A stretch of DNA of 64,000 nucleotides. Source: an uncultured Lachnospira sp. GTDB taxonomy: Bacteria; Bacillota; Clostridia; Lachnospirales; Lachnospiraceae. A model generated the notes under the pieces. It was not told where the DNA came from. It worked only from the letters and a program-made list of their open reading frames with translations, and did not search any database. Position 1 is the first letter of the stretch, and each line of letters opens with the position of its first letter. The translations under genes were made by a program, and so were the position numbers. The DNA is taken from NCBI GenBank assembly GCA_910585095.1, contig CAJUBU010000015.1, forward strand, positions 3,707 to 67,706. The letters are read 5' to 3'. Below, in pieces: positions 16,934 through 26,154 of the stretch.

Positions 16934-17094
16934 GTCAAGCGGATATTCGCAATCCGCTACGCTACTTGCTCAAACCCTCTAGCTGCTATCACAGCTTTTC
17001 AGTGGGAGCTTATACTACCACTAAAACAAGCAAGTCCCCACCCCACTTATACCTACAACATTGAAATGGGGGACTTCCTTGATGAGGTTAAAAT
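16934..17094. repeat. Composite intergenic repeat A2
   Basis: The canonical core copy is at 16934-16976 (plus strand GTCAAGCGGATATTCGCAAT, then CCGCTACGCTACTTGCTC). After about 55 bases a stem-loop (17032-17078) follows. The composite then ends in CTTGATGAGGTTAAAAT, the same end as composite A1, 6 bases short of the eda stop. Confidence 0.8.
17032..17078 (-). terminator. Stem-loop within repeat A2, probable eda terminator
   Basis: AAGTCCCC and GGGGACTT pair across about 30 bases with further GC pairing (CCCA/TGGGG). On the minus strand it is followed by GCTTGTTTTAG. It begins 22 bases after the eda stop. Confidence 0.5.
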
Positions 17095-17099
17095 ACGTT

Positions 17100-17741
17100 T
17101 TACTTACTACGAATTTCCTTTACAAGATTAACAGCCTCCTCTGTCATTTCCTTAATCTTATCAAATTCGCCAGCCTTAATCATATCGCCTTTTACCATCC
17201 AGCTGCCGCCGCAACAAAATATCTTATCACATGCAAGATATTCTTTAATATTTTTAGCACTAATACCGCCTGTTGGCATAATCTTTACAGTTGTATACGC
17301 AGCGCACATCGCCTTAATCATCGCAAGTCCACCTGCTGCCTCAGCAGGGAAAAACTTTACTCGAGTTAAACCGCGCTTTACAGCCTGAGCCAACTCAGAA
17401 GGCGTTACAATACCTGGACAAACCTCAATATTTTTAGAGATACAATAGTCTACAATTTCTGGGTCAAATCCCGGACTAACAATAATAGAAGCGCCTGCTG
17501 CTACTGCTCTGTCAACCTGTTCTGTTGTAAGAACAGTTCCTGCTGCAATCAACATATCTGGATATGCTGCATGAATCTGCTTAATAGATTCCTCTGCTGC
17601 CTCTGTTCTAAATGTGACCTCTGCACATGGAAGACCACCCTCAACCAATGCCTTTGCTAATGGAAGGGCATCCTTTACATCATTTAATACGACTACAGGT
17701 ATAACACCCAACTCCTCAAACTTATCTGCTACAGTACTCAT
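17100..17741 (-). CDS. eda: KDPG/KHG aldolase (2-keto-3-deoxy-6-phosphogluconate aldolase)
   Basis: Class I aldolase that splits KDPG into pyruvate and glyceraldehyde-3-phosphate in uronate and Entner-Doudoroff metabolism, or hydroxy-oxoglutarate in the bifunctional form. Visible motifs are EGGLPCAEVTFRTEAA, the Schiff-base lysine in RVKFFPAEAAGG, and IMPTGGI. The frame is open from a GTG at 17807, but homologues begin near MSTVADKFEELG, so the ATG at 17741 (213 residues) is chosen. This ATG has no clear ribosome site, while AAAGGAG lies about 30 bases further upstream, so the start stays open. No kinase or dehydratase gene is adjacent. A stem-loop and repeat A2 follow directly. Confidence 0.9.
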   Translation of the reverse strand: MSTVADKFEELGVIPVVVLNDVKDALPLAKALVEGGLPCAEVTFRTEAAEESIKQIHAAYPDMLIAAGTVLTTEQVDRAVAAGASIIVSPGFDPEIVDYCISKNIEVCPGIVTPSELAQAVKRGLTRVKFFPAEAAGGLAMIKAMCAAYTTVKIMPTGGISAKNIKEYLACDKIFCCGGSWMVKGDMIKAGEFDKIKEMTEEAVNLVKEIRSK

Positions 17742-17987
17742 ATTTTTTGCTGTTTGAAATAAGGACAAAATTTTGTCTAACAGCTTCTCCTTTCTTATTT
17801 TTAACACTTTGATGGCTTTTGTATTTCCTCAAAAGACCGTGTTATTATCCAATTTAACACTTCCCACAATAAAACTATATGGTTTAACAACACTACTGAT
17901 AACAATAACGCAAAACAATATGGATTGCATATTCTCTATCTTTCATACTATACTCTTGAATTGGCATTTGTCAAGTATTGGATTATC

Positions 17988-19913
17988 TTACAATTCTATC
18001 TTTTCTTGCAAAATACTGTGCAAAATCTCTAAAAGTGCCTGTGGCATAAATGGCTTTACAAGATAATCTTCTGCACTCAGCGTATTAGCCTTGTCAATGG
18101 TATCAACATTTTTATCTGATGTTAAAAATACAATTGGAACATCGGATGTCTTTCGGATTTCATCATATACTTTAAAACCATCCATATCAGGCATCTGAAT
18201 ATCTAACAAAATCAAATCCATCAATGTAATCTGTAATGTTTTTAATGCTTTTCTTCCTGAAGTTTCCTTATATACTTTATAACCCGGCTCGTCCTTTAAA
18301 ATATTTTCAATTAAAGTCAAATTTTCAGGTTCATCATCAACAACCAATATTTTTCTTACAATGGCATCCTGCTGTCTCATCTCATACCCTGTATCTTTAT
18401 CAATCATATCGAGCATAACATCAGCAATTTCAGGGTCAAATTGCACATTTTTTCCATTTTCAATTTCCGAGCGCACCTTTTCTTGAGACATAACCTGTCT
18501 GTAGCTTCGATTGGACGTCATTGCATCGTAAGCATCCGCCACACCAATAATCCTTGCAATTTCTGGAATATTTTTTCCCGCAAGTCCATTTGGATAGCCA
18601 TTGCCGTCAAATCGTTCATGATGCCATCTTGCGCCTTGAGCAATCATTGTATTTTCCTTAATATCTCTCAAAATATAATAACCAACCATCGGATGCAGCT
18701 TAATATAGGCAAATTCCTCATCATTAAGACGGGAAGGCTTATTGATAATGGCATCTGGAATATGTATTTTTCCAACATCATGAAGCAGTGCCGCATAATA
18801 AATATTTTTTAATTCCTCCTCGCTTTTTCCCATTCGTCTTGCTATCTCAACAGCATACTTTGCTACTCTCTGTGAATGTCCATTGGTATATCTATCCTTT
18901 GCATCGATGGTATGTGCAAGTGTTCGCATAATGGTCATATTCAACTTTTCTATATTTTGTCTGCTGATTTCTTCATTTTTCATATGCAGCCCAATTTTTT
19001 TGAAAGCAAATGTACAAAAAGCTGCAATAAAGGCAAAAATAACAGCACAAACAATAAGATTTTGTATTAATATTCCTCTTATATCGTGAAACAGCTTTGT
19101 ATTGCTGACAATCATAGACACATACCAATCGTCCATTACATTCGCTGTAAAAACAGTACACGTTTCACCGTCTATTTTCGTATCAAAAGTTTCTCCCTTT
19201 GCCTGATAAATTCCATCTAACAAGAAATTCATTTTGTCATCCTGCAAATAATTTTTCCCTTTTTCCTCCTCATCCGAATGAGCTACAACCAGACCTTCCT
19301 TATCAATAACAAAGCCATAACCCATATTGTTTAAATTGATATCTTGTGTGATAATTTGTACTTCGTCCAACACAATATCAAGAGAAATGACACTCTTATT
19401 GTCATACAATAACTGACTTACGGAAATCATAATCGTATTGGTCTGAGCATCCAAATAGGGCGACACGACAACTGGCTTTCCTTCCCCTTTCAATGCTGTT
19501 GTATACCATTCTCTTTCCTGTGGAACATAATCCTCATCTGGTACCCAGCCAATACCATCTAAATATTCCCCTTGAATTAACCCATATATTCCTGTAAAAT
19601 TTTCATCAATATCTTCTTTATACCGCTCTGACTCCTCCAACAAAAAAGCTTCTATTTCTTCTGGCGAATCTCCTTGCTGCATCTTATACTCTAATGTAAT
19701 TGCTGTTATCTGTAAAACATCCATTCCTTTTGCTAGATAACTGTTTAATTTTATTTTTTCTTCCTCTAATGTACTCTCTCCTACCGCAATCATATTAGAG
19801 ACTGCATTAGAATAAAATGTAACAAAATTATAGACTACCATTATAACTAATGCAATTAATGTAAAAAGTAATGTAATAATATAAGATGTTCGTTCTCGTC
19901 GTTTCATGTACAA
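17988..19913 (-). CDS. Membrane sensor with HD-GYP phosphodiesterase and C-terminal receiver domain
   Basis: A 641-residue signalling protein. An N-terminal helix (about 11-33) and a second one (about 285-308) bracket a dCache-type extracellular sensor. An HD-GYP domain (about 330-510) follows, with LLHDVGKIHIP, KLHPMVGYYIL, WHHERFDGNGYP and GVADAYDAMTSNRSYR. These hold the metal-binding residues of c-di-GMP phosphodiesterases. The C-terminal receiver domain (about 525-638) has VVDDE, the phospho-accepting Asp in LILLDIQMPDMDG, and the Lys in LVKPF. A receiver placed after the HD-GYP output is less common than one in front. Start choice is between TTG at 19913 (AGAGG 5 bases before) and ATG at 19907. 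The intergenic DNA toward eda shows nothing else. Confidence 0.92.
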   Translation of the reverse strand: MYMKRRERTSYIITLLFTLIALVIMVVYNFVTFYSNAVSNMIAVGESTLEEEKIKLNSYLAKGMDVLQITAITLEYKMQQGDSPEEIEAFLLEESERYKEDIDENFTGIYGLIQGEYLDGIGWVPDEDYVPQEREWYTTALKGEGKPVVVSPYLDAQTNTIMISVSQLLYDNKSVISLDIVLDEVQIITQDINLNNMGYGFVIDKEGLVVAHSDEEEKGKNYLQDDKMNFLLDGIYQAKGETFDTKIDGETCTVFTANVMDDWYVSMIVSNTKLFHDIRGILIQNLIVCAVIFAFIAAFCTFAFKKIGLHMKNEEISRQNIEKLNMTIMRTLAHTIDAKDRYTNGHSQRVAKYAVEIARRMGKSEEELKNIYYAALLHDVGKIHIPDAIINKPSRLNDEEFAYIKLHPMVGYYILRDIKENTMIAQGARWHHERFDGNGYPNGLAGKNIPEIARIIGVADAYDAMTSNRSYRQVMSQEKVRSEIENGKNVQFDPEIADVMLDMIDKDTGYEMRQQDAIVRKILVVDDEPENLTLIENILKDEPGYKVYKETSGRKALKTLQITLMDLILLDIQMPDMDGFKVYDEIRKTSDVPIVFLTSDKNVDTIDKANTLSAEDYLVKPFMPQALLEILHSILQEKIEL

Positions 19914-19961
19914 GGTTTCCTCTCTAAAAATACTAATTATAAAAACCTTTTTTAAACAATT

Positions 19962-19983
19962 TTATAATTTTATAAAATTATAA
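19962..19983 (-). terminator. AT-only 22-bp perfect palindrome after vanT, possible weak terminator
   Basis: A perfect palindrome of A and T only (arm TTATAATTTTA) lies 38 bases after the vanT stop. Without GC pairs it would be a weak terminator. Confidence 0.3.
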
Positions 19984-20020
19984 CATAAAACAACTTAAAT
20001 GATAACTATATTTTCATAAT

Positions 20021-22159
20021 CTACCTAATTGTTATTGGCAATCTTGATCCCATTCTGCACAATAATTCATTACTGATACTATTAAAATGCTCCGCAACAT
20101 TTGGCGCTGATATATCAAGCATATCAAATCCAATTAAAGTTGCCACATTTCCAACCGAAACGTCTTCTATCTCTGTAATATCTACTGCTAGTTGGTCCAT
20201 ACAAACTTTTCCAACAATAGGCGCATATTGACCTCGAATCAAAACACCACCTTTTTGATTTGATAAATCTCTTGGAAAGCCATCTCCATAACCAATAGAT
20301 ACAATTGCAATCACACTGTCATGCTTGGCTTGAAAACTTCTGCCATAACCGACTGTATCCTGTTTTGAAACCGACCGTATCAGCACGACTCTTGCCTTTA
20401 AGGAAAGAACAGGACGCAAATCAAGTTTTACTTTTGTATTTTTATCTGTCTTGCTTAAAACACCATAGAGCGCAATGCCAATTCTTACATAATCACATAC
20501 AAGCTCTGGATAATTTAACAATCCATAACTGCTTTGAATATGCACTTTAGGTATCTGCACGCCTCGTTCTTTCAATTTATCAATTAAATAATAAAAGTTG
20601 TCAATTTGATTTTTTGTAAACTCTACCTCTTGTGGCAAAAGGCTGTCTGCACAGCACAGATGTGTATATATGCCGCACACTTTAATATACTTCATAGAAA
20701 AAATTGTTTTTACTTCATTTATATTATCAAAAGATACACCTAATCGATTCATTCCTGTATCTATCTTTATATGTGCTTTTACTGCAATCCCCTGTCGATT
20801 TAATGCTTTGGCATATTTAAAATCAATTAATGTCTGCATCAAATCATATTTTTTTAACTCTTTTGCCCTGTTTGGATTTGTATATCCCAAAATCAAAATT
20901 TCACCGCAAATTCCATATGTTCTTAACTGAATCCCCTCATCAATTGTGGCAACAGCAAACGCTTTGACCCCTATTTGATTCAAGCAAGTAGCAATCTGAA
21001 ACGCTCCATGTCCATAAGCCTGTGTTTTTACAACTGCCATTAAAGTACTTTTTTCGGGCATCACTTCCTGTAAAACGTTTACATTGTGTGCTAAATTATT
21101 TAAATTCAGTTCTATCCATGCTCGTTCTGTCTCAGAACACCATTTTTTTTTAATGCTTGTTCTACTTGCTGTAAATGTATTAATAAAAATAGTTGCAATA
21201 ATAGAAAACACTACTGATAAAAGACTTACAATGAAATAATTAACAAGACTATTTTCAACAATAATATCGCCTAAAAATTTTGCCAAAAAATGTACAATAA
21301 CAATCATCATTGGATGAATAATATAAATGATTAATGCTGCCATACGTATCAGCACAAAACGTCTTTTTTTCCAATACAATAACAACTGAAAAAGAAAAAA
21401 CATACATACTGGCAAAAAAATATACATACTGTCATGACGTTGTACTTTAAAGGTATGCAGTGCTATTGCCTCAGCAATCATCAGTACAAAGGTAATAGAA
21501 AATCCTATTCCATTTATTTGAATAGACCCCTTAAAATTTGTATCTGCAATCATACCACCAAGCACAAAAAATATCGGTGCAAAGAAAATTCCATTTCTTG
21601 TGTAATCAAATACTTGAAAAATAAGGCTGTAAAATTGTTTTAACACATTTATTTGTTCAGTAATTCCAAAATAACTATCGCCAAACAAACCAACGATATA
21701 CAAGACAATACTGACAATAAGAGCTTTTTTATATCCCAAGTGTTTTACCATATACCAAGCAAAAGCTGCCCCAATAATCGAAGCAGGAAGATACCATAAA
21801 TGATAAAAAGTCCCATCAAAAACAATATCCTTTATAATATTTGGTAACAGATTATCCATCGAAAAATAACCTTTATAAATATTGATTGGAATATAGATAA
21901 AAATGGCAATCCCATAAATCATTGCTGTCTTTTTAATAAATACTTTTAATTTTTCATCGTTACAGCTATATCTTGAAATTAAAAAAAATCCAGAAGTCAT
22001 AAAGAAAAACGGAACTGCAACACGCGCTATAACACGCGTTAATATAAAATCTGCTGTCTCGTTAAAAGACAGCAAAGGCGATGTGTGTATTGCAACAATC
22101 AACAAAGCTGCAATCAATCGAAAACAATCAATTCCTGAATAATTCCCACTCTTTTTCAT
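20021..22159 (-). CDS. vanT: VanT: membrane-bound serine/alanine racemase (VanG-type)
   Basis: Makes D-serine from L-serine at the membrane for D-Ala-D-Ser precursors. Residues 1-345 form an acyltransferase-3-like domain with about ten helices, thought to handle L-Ser uptake. Residues 350-712 are an alanine-racemase-type PLP domain with the cofactor lysine in AVVKTQAYGHG, the RIGIALYGVL motif and the catalytic Tyr in VGYGRSF. This fusion is characteristic of VanT in vanC, vanE and vanG clusters. The start ATG at 22159 lies inside the end of vanXY (32-base overlap) behind GGAGGAGGG, so translation is coupled. It is the last gene of the operon. Fusion and neighbours make the call firm; Ser versus Ala preference is inferred. 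Confidence 0.93.
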   Translation of the reverse strand: MKKSGNYSGIDCFRLIAALLIVAIHTSPLLSFNETADFILTRVIARVAVPFFFMTSGFFLISRYSCNDEKLKVFIKKTAMIYGIAIFIYIPINIYKGYFSMDNLLPNIIKDIVFDGTFYHLWYLPASIIGAAFAWYMVKHLGYKKALIVSIVLYIVGLFGDSYFGITEQINVLKQFYSLIFQVFDYTRNGIFFAPIFFVLGGMIADTNFKGSIQINGIGFSITFVLMIAEAIALHTFKVQRHDSMYIFLPVCMFFLFQLLLYWKKRRFVLIRMAALIIYIIHPMMIVIVHFLAKFLGDIIVENSLVNYFIVSLLSVVFSIIATIFINTFTASRTSIKKKWCSETERAWIELNLNNLAHNVNVLQEVMPEKSTLMAVVKTQAYGHGAFQIATCLNQIGVKAFAVATIDEGIQLRTYGICGEILILGYTNPNRAKELKKYDLMQTLIDFKYAKALNRQGIAVKAHIKIDTGMNRLGVSFDNINEVKTIFSMKYIKVCGIYTHLCCADSLLPQEVEFTKNQIDNFYYLIDKLKERGVQIPKVHIQSSYGLLNYPELVCDYVRIGIALYGVLSKTDKNTKVKLDLRPVLSLKARVVLIRSVSKQDTVGYGRSFQAKHDSVIAIVSIGYGDGFPRDLSNQKGGVLIRGQYAPIVGKVCMDQLAVDITEIEDVSVGNVATLIGFDMLDISAPNVAEHFNSISNELLCRMGSRLPITIR

Positions 22160-22973
22160 TAGCCCTCCTCCAAACTGTTACTATTATTCCGTCCCCGTTG
22201 TTGCCTGAAATTTCATAAGGTTCTTCTGGTAAATCAATTGTTATTGTTTCATTGATACCAACGGGAACATAATAAATTTCAATTTCAGTTTGTGTTCCCT
22301 GTTTATATATATACATATTCTTACTGCTAAACTGCTTTATAAACTCTATATATTCCTCAAAAGCCATCTTTTTTTGTGTAATAATTTTAGAATGAGGATA
22401 TCCCACATATCGAAAATGCCAAGGCTCATGGGAAATACCTGTAATTTGTTCTTTCTCTTTTGCATAGCGCAAAATAAATCCAAAATCAGGAGCAGTTTCC
22501 CTAAATTTTTGACAAATCCCATCATACGGAAAATCAGGACATATAAAATCAATATCTTCTTTATTTAACGCCAAATCAATGGCTAATCCTGTTTGATGTT
22601 CACTCTCATTTGGCAGAGCAACAAATTTTTTTGTAAATTCTTCTCCATTATCCCGCAAAGAATCCCTATATATCATCGTCTGTTCTTCCAAAGAACGAAA
22701 TCCGCTTACAGGAACAATGTTGTGGTCTGAATTAATTTTATCCAAAGCCCTCTGTAACATATAAACTGCTATTGATTTCATAAGAATATCTGGAAACGCT
22801 TTATTTATAGATATTAATCCCTCTATTTTTGGATTCTTTAATGGATACTGTTTATTTACCAACACTAAATTGCCATTGTAAATTGATTCTTTTTCTAATA
22901 TTACTTCATTATTATAAGGATTGCTCGCCGAGCATAATATGTGTTGTTTAACATATTGTTTATTATCACTCAT
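22128..22973 (-). CDS. vanXY: VanXY-type D,D-dipeptidase/D,D-carboxypeptidase
   Basis: Zinc peptidase of the VanY family that removes D-Ala-D-Ala dipeptides and trims terminal D-Ala from precursors, leaving D-Ala-D-Ser ends. The zinc motifs are SEHQTGLAIDL and HEPWHFRYVG, with SGFRSLEEQ before them. At about 281 residues and without a membrane anchor it fits the cytosolic VanXY type. A C-terminal extension of about 60 residues (after EYIEFIKQFSS) is longer than in many VanXY proteins. The ATG at 22973 overlaps the vanG stop by eight bases (ATGAGTGA). It lies between vanG and vanT. Whether it carries both activities, or only one, cannot be read from sequence. Confidence 0.9.
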   Translation of the reverse strand: MSDNKQYVKQHILCSASNPYNNEVILEKESIYNGNLVLVNKQYPLKNPKIEGLISINKAFPDILMKSIAVYMLQRALDKINSDHNIVPVSGFRSLEEQTMIYRDSLRDNGEEFTKKFVALPNESEHQTGLAIDLALNKEDIDFICPDFPYDGICQKFRETAPDFGFILRYAKEKEQITGISHEPWHFRYVGYPHSKIITQKKMAFEEYIEFIKQFSSKNMYIYKQGTQTEIEIYYVPVGINETITIDLPEEPYEISGNNGDGIIVTVWRRANEKEWELFRN

Positions 22974-24009
22974 ATAAATCAATCAATTTGTCTAAAATAT
23001 CACTAAAAGACAATCCTGCTCCTTTCATCATATTTGGATAACGGCTATGTGTTGTAAATCCTGGAATCGTATTCACCTCATTAAACACAATCTCATTTTT
23101 CTTTGTAAGAAACATATCCACCCTTGCAAATCCTGAACAATTTAAGGCTTTATAGATAACTTTTGCCGTTTCTTGTATACGCTGTTCCATCTCTTTGTCA
23201 ATTCTTGCAGGCATATGAATTTTTGATGACTGTAATGTATATTTTTCAGTGAAATCAAAGAATCCGCCAGACAATTCAATTTCATCAACACGACCTACCG
23301 TCAATTCATCTTTTCCCAATACAGCGCACCCTACTTCAAAACCGTCAATGGCTTCTTCAACAATCACTTCATCATCATATTGGAAAGCATTTTCAACAGC
23401 CTTTTCAAGCTGTGCTTTTTCGCTTACTTTGGTTATGCCAAAAGAAGAACCTGAACGAATAGGCTTAACAAACAACGGATATGTTAAATCCTTATCAATC
23501 TTTGACAAAGCCTCTTGTTGTTCCCACTGTTTCAATGTAATGCCTTTTGGAACGGCAATTCCCATCGACTGCACTACAATATGCGCCCTGTCCTTATCCA
23601 TACATAAAGCAGAACTCAGCGTGCCACAGCCCACAACAGGTATGCCCGCCAATTCAAACAATCCCTGTAACGTTCCATCCTCTCCATTTTTTCCATGTAA
23701 TACTGGAAACGCTAAATCAATCTTAATCCATTCACAATGCTCTTTGGAAAACTGTATTAACGATTTATCCAAACGACTTTGTGATACGACTACCGGAAAA
23801 ATATGTTCCGTCTCATTCATCCATGTGTTATCCTCAATATGGCTATATTCCCCTGTGTAGTGATACCACTCTCCTTCTCTTGTGATACCAATAGGAATAA
23901 TCTCATACTTTTCTTTATCCATATTTTTTAAAACCGAATATGCCGACTGTAAAGACACTTCATATTCTGTTGAATTTCCTCCAAAAAGAACAGCGATTCT
24001 CTTTTTCAT
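22966..24009 (-). CDS. vanG: D-alanine-D-serine ligase, VanG type
   Basis: ATP-grasp ligase joining D-Ala to D-Ser for peptidoglycan precursors with low glycopeptide affinity. The Ddl fold is visible: IAVLFGGNSTEYEVSL at the start, FPVLHGKNGEDGT, the central FVKPIRSGSSFGI, and NEVNTIPGFT at the end. The stretch GGFFDFTEKYTL then KIHMPARI corresponds to the omega-loop region and resembles VanG/VanC ligases rather than VanA/B. Linkage to a VanT racemase supports D-Ser as the substrate. A start at 24021 is in frame, but its codons contain the ribosome site (ATGAGG), so the ATG at 24009 (347 residues) is preferred. vanW ends 31 bases upstream. Confidence 0.93.
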   Translation of the reverse strand: MKKRIAVLFGGNSTEYEVSLQSAYSVLKNMDKEKYEIIPIGITREGEWYHYTGEYSHIEDNTWMNETEHIFPVVVSQSRLDKSLIQFSKEHCEWIKIDLAFPVLHGKNGEDGTLQGLFELAGIPVVGCGTLSSALCMDKDRAHIVVQSMGIAVPKGITLKQWEQQEALSKIDKDLTYPLFVKPIRSGSSFGITKVSEKAQLEKAVENAFQYDDEVIVEEAIDGFEVGCAVLGKDELTVGRVDEIELSGGFFDFTEKYTLQSSKIHMPARIDKEMEQRIQETAKVIYKALNCSGFARVDMFLTKKNEIVFNEVNTIPGFTTHSRYPNMMKGAGLSFSDILDKLIDLYE

Positions 24010-24022
24010 TTTTAACCTCATT

Positions 24023-24054
24023 TCTATTTTTCTTCAATTCTATTTTTCTTCAAT
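24023..24054. repeat. 16-bp tandem duplication at the vanW/vanG junction
   Basis: The unit TCTATTTTTCTTCAAT (plus strand) is present twice in direct succession. The inner copy encodes the last residues and stop of vanW; the other repeats them after the stop. It lengthens the vanW-vanG spacer by 16 bases. Confidence 0.9.
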
Positions 24055-24858
24055 ATAAATATCTTCTGGTAATTGATAGGCAATCTCACATTTATTGCTA
24101 TACAATTTTTCACTTTCTGTATACTTAGAATATTTATCCTTTTTTAAACGATATACGCTAGCGGACTGATAAACTTTCTTATTCTTCCTAAAATAAGAGA
24201 CATTTTTATTGTAAATTTCATACTCAAAATCTTCTGGTTTCTTAGAAAAAATAGCGCCATACATAAACTCATCATCAAAATCAATTTTAATCTGAAATGT
24301 ATTATCCGTTGTATTTTTCACTTTTAAATCAAGCCACCCTTCGCTTATTGTCGCATCAATTCCAGCCGGCAAATCAGGCGTTGTCGATGGAAAGGATACC
24401 GTTGAATGACAATGCCTTTCTGTAATAGTCATTGGCGTGTGAAGAAATAACCAAAACAGCATATTACTCAACTGGCATAAACCACCTCCATAATCACCGA
24501 CAATCTTGCCCTCAACAAAATTTAATCCATCTTTATAAGGTATCTTTTTATCGGCTGATTTAACAAGCCGCCAAAATGAAAATGTTTCATTGGGTTTAAT
24601 TACAATATGATTAATTGTTTTGGAAGCTAACTTTAAATTGTGGACTTTATTTAATTGAAATTTCATATCAAATCCACTGTTTTGATTTAATAACAATGAA
24701 GTTGTATCACAAACTTTATATGGTAAAAACTTCTTTGACATTTCTCTTGCATATTTATTTCTGTCAAAGCGCATTTTTAAATAAAAAAATGTTTTCCTCT
24801 GCCATTTTCTTATAGGAAGCAAAAAAGGAAATACTTGTGTTAAACGTTTTCTGGACAT
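24040..24858 (-). CDS. vanW: VanW family protein
   Basis: A 272-residue member of the VanW family, an accessory of vanB and vanG clusters with no settled biochemical role. It shows the core VanW motifs: KPNETFSFWRLV, EGKIVGDYGGGLCQLSN, RHCHSTVSFP and LPAGIDATIS. It lacks the G5 domain or signal peptide found in larger VanW-like wall proteins, so it is probably cytosolic or peripheral. The ATG at 24858 is preceded by GAGGA. The gene stands between vanS and vanG, as in Enterococcus vanG operons; the C. difficile vanG-like cluster lacks vanW. The 3' end carries a 16-bp tandem duplication that does not alter the protein. Confidence 0.9.
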   Translation of the reverse strand: MSRKRLTQVFPFLLPIRKWQRKTFFYLKMRFDRNKYAREMSKKFLPYKVCDTTSLLLNQNSGFDMKFQLNKVHNLKLASKTINHIVIKPNETFSFWRLVKSADKKIPYKDGLNFVEGKIVGDYGGGLCQLSNMLFWLFLHTPMTITERHCHSTVSFPSTTPDLPAGIDATISEGWLDLKVKNTTDNTFQIKIDFDDEFMYGAIFSKKPEDFEYEIYNKNVSYFRKNKKVYQSASVYRLKKDKYSKYTESEKLYSNKCEIAYQLPEDIYIEEK

Positions 24859-25031
24859 AAAATCCTCCTCATTAGAAAGTCAAATTAAAAATATTCTTGT
24901 TATTGACACAAACATTGTAGCAACAACAAGAATATTTTTCTATAATTTACTTATAAAGTTTTACATTATTTTTCTATTAAATTTCTTAATTTTTCTATCA
25001 AATTTCTTACGATTTTCTTACAAAGTGGAAT

Positions 25032-26150
25032 TTAAATATTTGGAAGTATGACCTCAAATTCTATCCATTCATTTTCACTCTTTGCACAAATTGTACCATG
25101 ATGAAGTTCCACTATTTTTTTTGAGATAGCAAGCCCTAAGCCCGCTCCTCCGTTATCACTGCTTCTCGCCGAGTCCAAACGATAGAACTGTTCAAATATC
25201 TGATTTAATTTTTCCTTTGGAATTGTATATCCATGATTAATAAACTTAATTATCAATTTTCCATTGCTCTCAAAAGATGTAATTGTTATATTGGAATTAT
25301 TAAAACTATAAAAATACGCATTTCTTAAAAGATTGTCAAATACACGCTGTATTTTATCAGCATCACAGGTTAACATCATATCATTTTTTACATTTAATGT
25401 ACAACTTAAATTTTTCTCTTTTAATATTGGATTAAATTCATAGACTAATTGTTCTAATAGACGTGTTAAATTAATTCTGCTGTACTGTAATGTTATATTA
25501 GATAAATTAAATCGCGCAATTTCAAAAAACTCATTGATTAAATCTTCCAATCGCTCTGCTTTATTTAATGTGATACCAAGATATTTTTTACGAAGTTCTG
25601 GTGATATTTGTTCCTCATCATATAATAAATTTAAATATCCAATAACCGATGCAAGCGGTGTTTTTAAGTCATGGGCAAGATAGACAATCAAATCATTTTT
25701 ATTTTGTTCTGCTAATTGTACATCCATCTTTTGCTTTTCTATAGTATGTTTAATTGTATTCATCTTTTTTTCTATTACCAACAGTTCTGGTGATAAAGAA
25801 ATATCATCAATATTTTCTTTTACTAATAAATCAACACTATTATTAATTTCCATAAAATAATGAATAAAACTATTGATATACATGCGAAATATTAAAAAAA
25901 ACACAAAAATCATGGCTATTACAAAAATTAATTCTTGATAATTGCGAATCGTTCTATCATAAAAATAAACAGCATTACTATAATCCAAATTAAAAATATG
26001 CTGAAAAATTTCAACCATCCAATTGGCAAAATTCCCTTTTAAAAACAACGCATATAGCAAATAAACGGATAACACGGATATCAATATCATGAAAATTGTC
26101 TGCAACATGATTTTTGATTTAAACTGACGAAAATAATTTCTATCATCCAT
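25032..26150 (-). CDS. vanS: VanS-type sensor histidine kinase
   Basis: Membrane histidine kinase expected to sense glycopeptide or wall damage and phosphorylate VanR. Two helices (about residues 20-40 and 75-95) bracket a short extracellular loop of about 35 residues. HisKA has the phospho-acceptor His in YLAHDLKTPLASVIGYL. The HATPase domain contains NLLRNAYFYS and the G-box GGAGLGLAISKKI. A frame start at 26177 is a TTG touching GGGGAG with no spacing, so the ATG at 26150, four bases after the vanR stop, is preferred (372 residues), though its ribosome site is weak. The gap to vanW is about 170 bases, leaving room for an inducible promoter of the resistance genes. Confidence 0.88.
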   Translation of the reverse strand: MDDRNYFRQFKSKIMLQTIFMILISVLSVYLLYALFLKGNFANWMVEIFQHIFNLDYSNAVYFYDRTIRNYQELIFVIAMIFVFFLIFRMYINSFIHYFMEINNSVDLLVKENIDDISLSPELLVIEKKMNTIKHTIEKQKMDVQLAEQNKNDLIVYLAHDLKTPLASVIGYLNLLYDEEQISPELRKKYLGITLNKAERLEDLINEFFEIARFNLSNITLQYSRINLTRLLEQLVYEFNPILKEKNLSCTLNVKNDMMLTCDADKIQRVFDNLLRNAYFYSFNNSNITITSFESNGKLIIKFINHGYTIPKEKLNQIFEQFYRLDSARSSDNGGAGLGLAISKKIVELHHGTICAKSENEWIEFEVILPNI

Positions 26151-26154
26151 ATTT

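Noticed and set aside
20021..22159. Housekeeping alanine racemase plus separate acyltransferase joined by a frame error
   Set aside because: The fusion is the known VanT architecture and the gene overlaps vanXY in a complete van operon, so it is genuine.
23249..23860. Plus-strand open frame of 203 codons inside vanG
   Set aside because: Antisense shadow of a conserved ligase gene with Ser/Pro/Thr-rich composition; no homology pattern recognised.
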